Below, piece by piece: positions 51,326 through 58,581 of a DNA stretch of 64,000 nucleotides. The stretch lies in contig NZ_JPIK01000028.1 of assembly GCF_000717475.1 (NCBI RefSeq), forward strand, positions 41,623 to 105,622, written 5' to 3'. The DNA is from Desulfonatronum thiodismutans. GTDB taxonomy: Bacteria; Desulfobacterota; Desulfovibrionia; Desulfovibrionales; Desulfonatronaceae. The position numbers and the translations under genes were made by a program. A model generated the notes under the pieces. It made no database searches. It saw only the letters and a list, made by a program, of their open reading frames with translations, and was not told the origin of the DNA. The first letter of the stretch is position 1. Every line of letters starts with the position of its first letter.

Positions 51326-52252
51326 TCACTCTAGAAGACGAATATCCCCGGATGTGATCCGCCGAACTTTGCCGTCCACGGAAAGCAGCAAGCCGCCGTC
51401 ATCGGACACCCCCAGCACCACGCCACGGACGTCGGCACGGCCCTCGTCATGTTCCCCGACAGCCACGAGGTGATCTTTCCACAATAAAACGTCCGAAAAG
51501 GCCTCGGCAAAATGTTCGGGCCGGAGTACGGGCAAGTTGTGCTTGTACCAGGATTCGTACTCGGAAACAAGCCGATCCCAGCACGTTGCCGGACCGATTC
51601 GACCGCCCATGGCCCCGGCCGGAAACGCCGCTCCATCCCGGAGCATGCCCGAAGCCGGAGCCGCGACGAGGTTCAATCCCAGTCCGACCATAACGGTCTC
51701 TCCGCGTTGCTCGGCCAGAATCCCGCCAATTTTTTTTCCGTTCCAGACCAGATCATTGGGCCACTTCAGCCGGACTTCCCAGCCCAGGCTTTCAAGAACA
51801 CGGGCCGTCAGCCAGGCCGGGATCAGGGACGTCAGACCGTCCCATTCGCCTGGAACCATCGGAGATCGCCAAACCACATGCAGATTGCCCGGCATCGACT
51901 GCCACGGACGTCGGACCTGCCCCCGCCCTGTCCACTGGGTCAAGGAGAGCACCGCATCCCATTCCGCCCCCCCCCCCCCCCCGTTCAGCTTCCAGGCAAC
52001 ATCAAAGGCCGAGGAGCAGTCCCGGCATATAAAGACGTTGCCCGTTCCGCTTCGGGCGGCGGTCCACCCCGTGACCCCCAAATCGCCGCCGTCAGGGCCA
52101 TCAAGGGCCACCCTTCCCTCGCACCACGGCCCCCAATCCCGCATAGCCTGCTCCCAAAGCGGATGGACCGCGGACACTTTTTCGGGGCACGATCCGTCGA
52201 GCAGTTCCTGAACGTCTCCGGAAAATAGAAAAGCCGTCGCCTGCATGGTCAC
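51326..52252 (-). CDS. birA: Biotin-[acetyl-CoA-carboxylase] ligase, without HTH domain
   Basis: This ligase of 308 residues makes biotinyl-AMP and attaches biotin to carrier lysines. It has the family core SLTQWTGRGQVRRPWQSMPGNL (GRG biotinyl-AMP loop), LKWPNDLVWNGKKIGGILAE and VMVGLGLNLV, with the C-terminal SH3-like domain (GVVLGVSDDGGLLLSVDG). There is no N-terminal DNA-binding domain, so it is not a repressor. The first 90 residues are less conserved and end in five glycines encoded by a 16-base G tract. The start is probably GTG at 52250-52252 (GAGG six bases upstream); ATG at 52244-52246 is the alternative. It is upstream of pyc on the same strand. Confidence 0.9.
   Translation of the reverse strand: MTMQATAFLFSGDVQELLDGSCPEKVSAVHPLWEQAMRDWGPWCEGRVALDGPDGGDLGVTGWTAARSGTGNVFICRDCSSAFDVAWKLNGGGGGAEWDAVLSLTQWTGRGQVRRPWQSMPGNLHVVWRSPMVPGEWDGLTSLIPAWLTARVLESLGWEVRLKWPNDLVWNGKKIGGILAEQRGETVMVGLGLNLVAAPASGMLRDGAAFPAGAMGGRIGPATCWDRLVSEYESWYKHNLPVLRPEHFAEAFSDVLLWKDHLVAVGEHDEGRADVRGVVLGVSDDGGLLLSVDGKVRRITSGDIRLLE
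51967..51982. repeat. 16-base homopolymeric C/G tract inside birA
   Basis: Sixteen consecutive C on the plus strand (G on the coding strand) encode G91-G95 and the first base of A96 of BirA. The tract lies before the biotinyl-AMP loop, so any change by one or two bases would truncate the ligase. Confidence 0.95.
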
Positions 52253-52306
52253 CGTTTACCTCATTTTGGGGAAACCGTCGGGATCTCTGAAGATGAAACC
52301 ATGGGA

Positions 52307-52381
52307 ACCACGGCGGCACGGGGATCATACTCTGGTAAAAACCAGGGTTTCTCTCCCCGTGATCCCCGTGTGCCCCGTGGT
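52307..52381. repeat. Long inverted repeat between birA and the HD-GYP gene
   Basis: ACCACGGCGGCACGGGGATCA (arm 52307-52327) and TGATCCCCGTG...CCCCGTGGT (52360-52381) form an arm of about 21 bp with few mismatches. An inner CTGGTAAAAACCAG dyad lies at 52332-52345. It may serve as the terminator of the HD-GYP gene, though there is no clear T run. Confidence 0.75.
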
Positions 52382-52426
52382 TGAACAACTTGGCCAGAGG
52401 ATGGAAACAGCAGTGGTGCCCCAGGG

Positions 52427-53656
52427 CTACACTGTTTCCTGATACTTGGCCCGTATAGCCTCGATGACGTCCAGAATGGACAGAAAGGCACTCACGACAT
52501 CGGGGTCGAACTGCTTGCCGGACTCATTGCGAATCACGTCCAAGGCCATGCCCATGGTCCAGGGTTCCTTGTAGGCTCGCTTGGAAATCAGGGCGTCGAA
52601 CACGTCGGCCAGGGCCACGATGCGGGCCGGCAGGGGAATGTCTCCCCCCGCCATGGTTCCCACGGTCATGGCGTCCACGTCTTCAATGTTCGACACTCGG
52701 CCCGGATAGCCCTTGCCGTCGAAGCGCTGGTGGTGGTTCAGGGCGATCTCCCGGGCCATGACGTCCATCTCAGACGTAGCATTGCGAAACAAATGCGCTC
52801 CATACAAGGTATGGCGCTTCATGGTTTCGTACTCTGCTTCGGTCAACTTGCCGGGCTTTTTGAGAATAACATCCGAGATGCCAACCTTGCCCACGTCATG
52901 CAGCATGGCGGCCATCCGGATCAGATCCTTGTGCCGCTTGACCTCCGAAGCGTCCAGGCTGCTTTCTTGGGCCATGCGGTGATAGATTTCCGCGGAATAC
53001 GCCCCCACCCGCTGGACATGCGGTCCGGTTTCCGCCGGGTCCCGCAACTCGGACATGCGGATGGTCCGCAGAATCAGTTCGCTGGTGGCCATGCCGTTCT
53101 CGATACAGGCCGAGGCGTGATTCGCCAAAAGACTGACGCAGGAAACAAACTCCTTGGGAAAGGGAACCGCATTGCCGTCCAGGTCCAGAGAGTTAATAAG
53201 CTGGAGCACCGCGCAGACGCGTCCTTGAAAGTTGATCAAGGGCAGGGAAAAAACAGACTTTGTGCGGTAGCCGCTTTGTTTGTCAAAAGCGGGGTTGAAT
53301 TTGAAGGGGTACGAGGGAGGCAGGGCATAGACGTCGTCAAGAAGCAGGATTTCGGAATGTTTGGCCGTAAACCCGGCAATTGAAAAATCATCGATGGGCA
53401 CTGAGGCGTTGAGATAGAGGTGTTTGTTGATCCCGTGGGCACTGAACAAAAAATCGTTATGCACGATGCTGAACACGAGACGGTCTTTTTTGACCAAAAG
53501 GATTGAACCGGCTTCCGCATTACAGATCGCACGGGCCTCAAGAAGAATGCGATCCAGTATGGCATCCGTTCCACGCAACTCGCGCAGCTTCAGAAATACA
53601 GCCAAAGCATGTGTCATTCCTTCGTTCACCGAAGAGACGCCGGGCACGGTCTTCAT
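52427..53656 (-). CDS. GAF / HD-GYP domain protein
   Basis: This 409-residue soluble protein has an N-terminal GAF domain (about 30-180; AICNAEAGSILLVKKDRLVFSIV, FSLPLINFQGRVCAVLQLINS) and a C-terminal HD-GYP domain (about 195-400) with MLHDVGKVGISDVILKKPGKLT, NHHQRFDGKGYPG and ARIVALADVFDAL. The metal and GYP residues are intact, so it is a likely cyclic-di-GMP phosphodiesterase controlled by a ligand or redox signal on the GAF domain. The ATG at 53654-53656 has GAGGTGG upstream. A different HD-GYP protein is encoded at 11400-12491. Confidence 0.93.
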   Translation of the reverse strand: MKTVPGVSSVNEGMTHALAVFLKLRELRGTDAILDRILLEARAICNAEAGSILLVKKDRLVFSIVHNDFLFSAHGINKHLYLNASVPIDDFSIAGFTAKHSEILLLDDVYALPPSYPFKFNPAFDKQSGYRTKSVFSLPLINFQGRVCAVLQLINSLDLDGNAVPFPKEFVSCVSLLANHASACIENGMATSELILRTIRMSELRDPAETGPHVQRVGAYSAEIYHRMAQESSLDASEVKRHKDLIRMAAMLHDVGKVGISDVILKKPGKLTEAEYETMKRHTLYGAHLFRNATSEMDVMAREIALNHHQRFDGKGYPGRVSNIEDVDAMTVGTMAGGDIPLPARIVALADVFDALISKRAYKEPWTMGMALDVIRNESGKQFDPDVVSAFLSILDVIEAIRAKYQETV

Positions 53657-53750
53657 GAACCACCTCGCTGTCGTCAATTTATCGAGAAAGTGGCATCCAC
53701 CGAGTCATTCACTACTCTCATCCGAGCCGGATAGAAACCACTCAGCCCCT

Positions 53751-55163
53751 TCACCGCTGCTTGCGCATGGCAAAACGCTGCCAGTTCCAGAATTGGTAAA
53801 CGTAGGCCACGCAGAGGGCCTGGACGGCCATGGACAGGAACATGGCCAGCCAGATTCCGGTGGCCTGGACGAAGATCATGTGGCCCAGGACGAAGGCCAG
53901 GGGGATGCGCACCAGCCACGCCGAGCCACCCATGATCAGGGATTGGTAGATGGTCGCCCCGGCCCCGGTGAGCGCCCCGCCCAGGATCATGGAAATCAGT
54001 AAAAAAGGCATGGCCGCGAGGTTGTAGCGCAAGTAGTTCACGGCCTCGTCCCGGACATCCGGGTCCGGGGCGACGAAGGCGGCGATGGGTTCCAGGAATT
54101 GCCAGAGGACCACGGTCAGCAGGCAGATCACCAGCAGCCCCTGGCCCAGGATACGGTAGCCCATGCGTTTGGCTTCCTCGGGCTTCCTGGCCCCCAGATA
54201 ATGTCCCACCAAAATTCCGGCCGTGAAATTGAAGGCGAACCCGGGCAAGAACATCAACGATTCCACGCGCATTCCGGCGCTCATCCCGGCCAGGGCCACT
54301 ACGCTGCCCTCGGGCAGGCTGGCAGTGATGGAAAACAAGGTAATGTAGGCGGAGTGCCAGACCAGCTGCATCACCCCGGCGGGCCAAGCTACCTGGAACA
54401 GATAGGGAAAAGCGCACCGAATCCATTTCCAGGGGGCGAAGCTTCTGCGCACCAGAAGCCCTCTGCGCCGCAGAATCCAGACATTGAACAGCCCGCCGGC
54501 CAGGACCGAACCAAAGGTGCTCCAGGCCAGCCCTTTGTATCCCAACTCCGGAAACCCGAACATGCCCAGCCCCAGAGCGAAATCCCCGAAGGTGTTCAAT
54601 CCGGCCACCAACATCATGCAGTACAGCGGATAAAGGACCAGTTGCTGGGCCCGCAGGATGGCGTTGCCGATGATGAACAGATAGTAGGCCGGCAGGACCA
54701 GCAGATAGACGCCGAGCAGATAGGTCATGATCGGCAGCATGCTTTCCGGAGTCTGAAGAATCCGGATCAGGGTTCCCTGAAAGGCATAGCCGAAGACCAG
54801 CAGGCCCGCGCCGAAGACCGCCGCTGTTTGCAGGCTGAGGCCCACGTAGCGTTGGACCCGATGAATCAGACCCGCGCCGTAGGACTGGCTGATGGCGGCA
54901 ACGGTCCCATTGCTTACGGCAGTGGCCACCACCAAAAAGATGAAAAAGGACTGGCTGACCATGCCCATGCTGGCCTGCACGTCCCGGCTGATCCGCCCGG
55001 CCACCCAGACATCGACAAAGCCGATCAGGAAGTGAAACAACATCATCACCACCTGAGGCCAGGCCAGCCGCCAGATGGCCTTGGTGGGCGAGGCGGTGGG
55101 ATCGAAGCTGATCTTTTTCGGAGGAGGAGGCGGGACCGTTCCGCCCTTGGGATGGTTCAGCAA
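53751..55163 (-). CDS. MATE-family efflux transporter
   Basis: This 470-residue membrane protein has 12 predicted hydrophobic segments and MatE features (LAWPQVVMMLFHFLIGFVDVWVAGR, QSYGAGLIHRVQRYV, MLVAGLNTFGDFALG, GMSAGMRVESLMFLPGFAFNFTAGILVGHYLGARKPEEAKR in outline). It should export cationic compounds using a sodium or proton gradient; the substrate is unknown. No ATG lies before the first membrane segment, so a TTG at 55161-55163 is the most plausible start. It overlaps the end of the thioesterase gene by seven bases, suggesting translational coupling. A proline run PPPPPKK precedes the membrane part. Confidence 0.9.
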   Translation of the reverse strand: MLNHPKGGTVPPPPPKKISFDPTASPTKAIWRLAWPQVVMMLFHFLIGFVDVWVAGRISRDVQASMGMVSQSFFIFLVVATAVSNGTVAAISQSYGAGLIHRVQRYVGLSLQTAAVFGAGLLVFGYAFQGTLIRILQTPESMLPIMTYLLGVYLLVLPAYYLFIIGNAILRAQQLVLYPLYCMMLVAGLNTFGDFALGLGMFGFPELGYKGLAWSTFGSVLAGGLFNVWILRRRGLLVRRSFAPWKWIRCAFPYLFQVAWPAGVMQLVWHSAYITLFSITASLPEGSVVALAGMSAGMRVESLMFLPGFAFNFTAGILVGHYLGARKPEEAKRMGYRILGQGLLVICLLTVVLWQFLEPIAAFVAPDPDVRDEAVNYLRYNLAAMPFLLISMILGGALTGAGATIYQSLIMGGSAWLVRIPLAFVLGHMIFVQATGIWLAMFLSMAVQALCVAYVYQFWNWQRFAMRKQR

Positions 55164-55558
55164 GGAAGCGGTTCCTTCTTCCGGTAAGCCAGCCCCTGAA
55201 ACGAGGCCACCAGATTGGCGGCCTCATCGCGAACTTCCACCAGATAGCTGGCCATTCTTCCGCCCTGAGTCAGCTCCCTGGCCACGGCGGTCAGGACGCC
55301 GGAAGAAACGGGCCGGTGATAATGAATGCTCACCTGCACCCCCAAAGCCACGTTGCCGTGGGAGTTGCAAGCCGCGGCAAAGGCCAGGTCCGCCAGGGTG
55401 AACAAGGTCCCGCCATGGGCCATGCCCAGACTATTGGTATGCTCATCAGCCAGGGTCATCCTGGCCGTGGCCGTCCCCGGCCCGATGTCCACGATCTCGA
55501 TCCCCAGAAATCGGGCCAGCCGATCATTGGCGTTGATATATCCCTTGACCTTCTCCAT
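55157..55558 (-). CDS. PaaI-type hotdog-fold thioesterase
   Basis: This 133-residue protein has the PaaI signature NSLGMAHGGTLFTLADLAFAAACN and the hotdog-fold strands VALGVQVSIHYHRPVSSGVLTAVARE and ASYLVEVRD. Members hydrolyse aryl- or acyl-CoA thioesters; in this window it could serve the PaaK-type ligases, but that is speculation. AGGAGGAAAGG precedes the ATG at 55556-55558. It is translationally coupled to the MATE gene. Confidence 0.9.
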   Translation of the reverse strand: MEKVKGYINANDRLARFLGIEIVDIGPGTATARMTLADEHTNSLGMAHGGTLFTLADLAFAAACNSHGNVALGVQVSIHYHRPVSSGVLTAVARELTQGGRMASYLVEVRDEAANLVASFQGLAYRKKEPLPC

Positions 55559-55630
55559 GACCTTTCCTCCTGACTCCTGTACTTATTTTGTACTTGCTTT
55601 CAAGCATCGTTGGGTCAACTCGGGACCTGG

Positions 55631-55715
55631 AATCGAGATCGAAATCGCAATCGAGATCGAAATCGTAAAAGTCATGCATATCCTGGAACGATTTCGATAC
55701 CGATTTCGATTTCGA
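55631..55715. repeat. Hexamer-array hairpin (site D)
   Basis: AATCGAGATCGAAATCGCAA and following units (55631-55666) face CGATTTCGATACCGATTTCG-type units (55689-55715) around a 22-base spacer. It lies upstream of the thioesterase gene and downstream of the YqaA-like gene. Confidence 0.8.
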
Positions 55716-55764
55716 CCCTGAGCATGCCCTGACTACTCGTGTCATGTTGAGCGCAAATACAGAA

Positions 55765-56376
55765 CTACACCATCTTCAGCACCACGAACCCGCCGACCAG
55801 CAGCACCGTGAACAACACCGCCAGCAAATTGAAATACTTGTCGATGAACGTGGTGATCTGCGCTCCGAAACGCCAGATCAGCCAAGCCACCAGGAAAAAC
55901 CGGGCCGAGCGGCCCACCAGGGAAGCCAGGATGAAGGGAACCAGGGAGATGTCGAAGGCCCCGCCGGCGATGGTGAACACCTTGTAAGGCAAGGGCGTGA
56001 ACCCGGCTGTGAAAATGATCCAGAAATTCCAGGTCTCGAACAGCCCCTGAACCATGGCGAACTTTTCCACAGTGAATCCCGGAACGGTATTGAAAAAGAA
56101 CTGAGCCAGAGCGGTAAATTCACCGCTGAGAGTCCACCAGGAATAGTGGCCGATGGCGTACCCCAGCAAGGCCCCGCTGACTGAAGCGACGGAACAGACC
56201 GCGGCAAACCGGAACGCCTTGGCCCGGGCCCCGAGAATCAGGGCGATCAGCAGCGGGTCAGGTGGAATGGGGAAAAACGAGGACTCGAAAAACGCCAACA
56301 CGAAAAGAGCCGCTGCCCCATACGGAGTCGCGGCCCAACTCAACACCCAATCGTACAAACGACGCACAATGTTCAC
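55765..56376 (-). CDS. YqaA/DedA-like (SNARE-associated) membrane protein
   Basis: This 203-residue integral membrane protein has ATPYGAAALFVLAFFESSFFPIPPDPLLIALILG, GALLGYAIGHYSWW and NFWIIFTAGFTPLPYKVFTIAGGAFDISLVPFILASLVGRSARFFLVAWLI in outline, the VTT/DedA pattern including the FIPIPP-like and GRxxR motifs. The family is implicated in lipid flipping and membrane homeostasis; the exact role is unknown. I chose the GTG at 56374-56376 (VNIVRRLYDWVLSW); an ATG 13 codons earlier has no ribosome binding site. Confidence 0.87.
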   Translation of the reverse strand: MNIVRRLYDWVLSWAATPYGAAALFVLAFFESSFFPIPPDPLLIALILGARAKAFRFAAVCSVASVSGALLGYAIGHYSWWTLSGEFTALAQFFFNTVPGFTVEKFAMVQGLFETWNFWIIFTAGFTPLPYKVFTIAGGAFDISLVPFILASLVGRSARFFLVAWLIWRFGAQITTFIDKYFNLLAVLFTVLLVGGFVVLKMV

Positions 56377-56618
56377 GACGGCCCTTCCCTCTTCTTGCCC
56401 ATGCCAAGCCGACATGGCGCGTTAATTATGGTTGCATGTGGAAAAAGCAGTACTCAAAAGCCAAAAACGGCTGGCCGTCAAGCAAAATACGGCATGAAAA
56501 CGCTACAGCCAAACTTCGTTTTTTACCGTCCGAGGAAGCTTCAGGATGTTCAGTATTCAAAATCTGGAACTCCGCAAATGGTAATCGTTGACTACGTTTT
56601 ACCGAGGAGGTTTCAGCA

Positions 56619-56805
56619 ATCCTGAAGGGATTTGATCGTATAGCCGGTGGTTTCAACCACCGGGTTGGGGGATATAAAGGGCTTGAGTCCTGGAAGGACG
56701 ACATTTCATGCCGAAAAAATGTCGTCCTTCCAGGACTCAAGCCCTTTAATTTTCATCTCCCGGTGGTTGAAACCACCGGCTCTACGATTTCTCCCCTTCA
56801 GGGAG
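56619..56805. repeat. Long nested palindrome, copy 2 (inverted relative to copy 1)
   Basis: ATCCTGAAGGGAT (56619-56631), CGTATAGCCGGTGGTTTCAA...CCGGG, GAGTCCTGGAAGGACGACAT, ATGTCGTCCTTCCAGGACTC, CCGGTGGTTGAAACCACCGG and CTCCCCTTCAGGGAG (56791-56805) repeat the architecture of 38309-38502. The central loop TTCATGCCGAAAAAA is the reverse complement of the loop in copy 1, so the two copies are inverted. Compensatory changes keep the stems paired. Confidence 0.9.
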
Positions 56806-56875
56806 ATAAAGCAAGGTGCCACACGGCCCTCTGTGGAAACCGCACGGAATGAACAAGTCCATAAAAGCGCTCGGC

Positions 56876-58309
56876 CTACAACAACGGACTGAACACCTTG
56901 GCCATGGCTTCCAAAAGGCGACGGGAGAAGGGGCGGCGGTTCCAGGTTTGAGGGTCGATTTTTTGGGAGCGGGACCGGTACTGGCTTTGCAGTTGACGGA
57001 CCGTGTACAGGAATTCCTGGTCGAAGAGAAAAAGAACCACTTCCAGGTTCAGGTAAAACGAACGGATGTCGAAATTAGCCGAGCCGATCATGGCCATGGA
57101 GTCGTCCACACGCAGCAGTTTGGCATGCAGCATCCCGTCGTCGAACAAAAAAATGTTCGCGCCGTGCTCCAACAAGACGCCGCAATAATGGTAACTGGCA
57201 AGGTCCACCATGGGATGGTCGCTGCGTCGGGGCAGGATCAGGTCCACCACCACTCCGCGCCCCACGGCTAGGCGGAGCGCGGTAAGCATTCCTTCGTTGG
57301 GAATGAAGTAGGGGGACGTGATCACCACCTTGCGCCGGGCCGAATGGATGGCCTGGATCAACAAATCCTGGAATCCTTCGGTGGGCAGATCCGGACCGGT
57401 GGGCACGATTTGCAGCGCAACTTCGCCTTCTTCCAGGACCGGCGGATAGAGTGACCCGCTGTCCAAGGCCTCGCCGGTCTCCTGGTACCAATCCTCCACG
57501 AACACGGACTGCAATTGCCGCGTGCTGGGTCCGACGATCCGGACCATCACGTCGTGCCAAGCTCCGGCCTTGCGATGGCCGAAGACCGGCTCCACGATGT
57601 TCTGGGACCCGGCATAGGCGACGGAGCCATCAATCACAGCGAGCTTGCGATGGTTTCGGATGTCCAGCCGGGCCAGGCGCATCCGGAGCGGATTGGCCGT
57701 CAAGCCCGCCACCACCTGGACCCCGCTCTCCTGGAGCTTTGCCCCTAGGCCGCTGAACATCCCCCTGGACCCGACCATATCCGCCAACAATCGACAGCGC
57801 ACGCCGCGCTTCGCCGCCCGGATCAGAGCCTCGCCAACCTTCCGGCCCATGGCATCATCTCTAAAAATGTAAAACAGCAAGTGGACATGCTCTCGGGCCT
57901 GGTCGATATCCGCGACCAGACGCCGAACCACGTCGTCGATGTCCGCCAGCAGATCCACCCGGTTTCCTCCCAGAAGCGGCAGCCCGCCGTGGCGCTCGGC
58001 CAGCTGAATCAGAATCTCATGATCCCGCCGGACCCGAACGTCGTCCACTTCAGGGAGGACGGCATGGTGACGATGGACGGCGTCAAAAGACTTGTGCCGC
58101 TCCATGCGCTTGCGCACTCGCAAAAATCCCAAGCTCTGCTCGCCCAAAAACACGTAGGCGATCAGTCCCAGCCAGGGCATAACGAAGATCACCGCCAGCC
58201 AGGCCAGACACGTCGCGGCGTTGCGTTGGCGCATGGCCACCACCGGGATCATGGTCAGCCGCACGATCCAACCGCTGATATCCAATGCGAGGGACAACCA
58301 AAACAACAT
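56876..58309 (-). CDS. cls: Cardiolipin synthase (phospholipase D family)
   Basis: This 477-residue membrane enzyme condenses two phosphatidylglycerol molecules to cardiolipin. Two N-terminal hydrophobic segments (WLSLALDISGWIVRLTMIPVV, LAWLAVIFVMPWLGLIAYVFLG) precede two HKD motifs: NHRKLAVIDGSVAYAGSQN at about 225 and LHAKLLRVDDSMAMIGSANFD at about 400. Both catalytic H-K-D sets are intact. The ATG at 58307-58309 is chosen over a TTG two codons earlier. Confidence 0.94.
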   Translation of the reverse strand: MLFWLSLALDISGWIVRLTMIPVVAMRQRNAATCLAWLAVIFVMPWLGLIAYVFLGEQSLGFLRVRKRMERHKSFDAVHRHHAVLPEVDDVRVRRDHEILIQLAERHGGLPLLGGNRVDLLADIDDVVRRLVADIDQAREHVHLLFYIFRDDAMGRKVGEALIRAAKRGVRCRLLADMVGSRGMFSGLGAKLQESGVQVVAGLTANPLRMRLARLDIRNHRKLAVIDGSVAYAGSQNIVEPVFGHRKAGAWHDVMVRIVGPSTRQLQSVFVEDWYQETGEALDSGSLYPPVLEEGEVALQIVPTGPDLPTEGFQDLLIQAIHSARRKVVITSPYFIPNEGMLTALRLAVGRGVVVDLILPRRSDHPMVDLASYHYCGVLLEHGANIFLFDDGMLHAKLLRVDDSMAMIGSANFDIRSFYLNLEVVLFLFDQEFLYTVRQLQSQYRSRSQKIDPQTWNRRPFSRRLLEAMAKVFSPLL

Positions 58310-58581
58310 TCTCAAACCGCCTTAAACTTTTTATGATCGCCATTTGGCATCTATCGCAAGTCCGACTCGATGTCAGCAACCCTAGTGGTTCGAATTTCGG
58401 CTGAAAATGAAGTGCTTGCACGAATATATCACTCAAGATATTTACGCCGAAAAGTACAAAACGCCCGGTCATGGGGATACATGGATAAACCTTTTTCACT
58501 TATGGTCGATAACGGTTAAATGAACCGGTATGCCTGGGGCACCGACTCTTTGGTCATCAATCGCAATTGAGGGGGAGGACT

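Noticed and set aside
51967..51982. Treating the G tract as proof of phase variation.
   Set aside because: Long homopolymers are also common assembly errors; read-level data are needed, so it is reported only as a hypothesis.
53674..55227. 517-codon frame on the minus strand overlapping the MATE gene.
   Set aside because: It is a shifted shadow of the MATE reading frame with Gly/Arg/Ser-rich composition and no membrane pattern.
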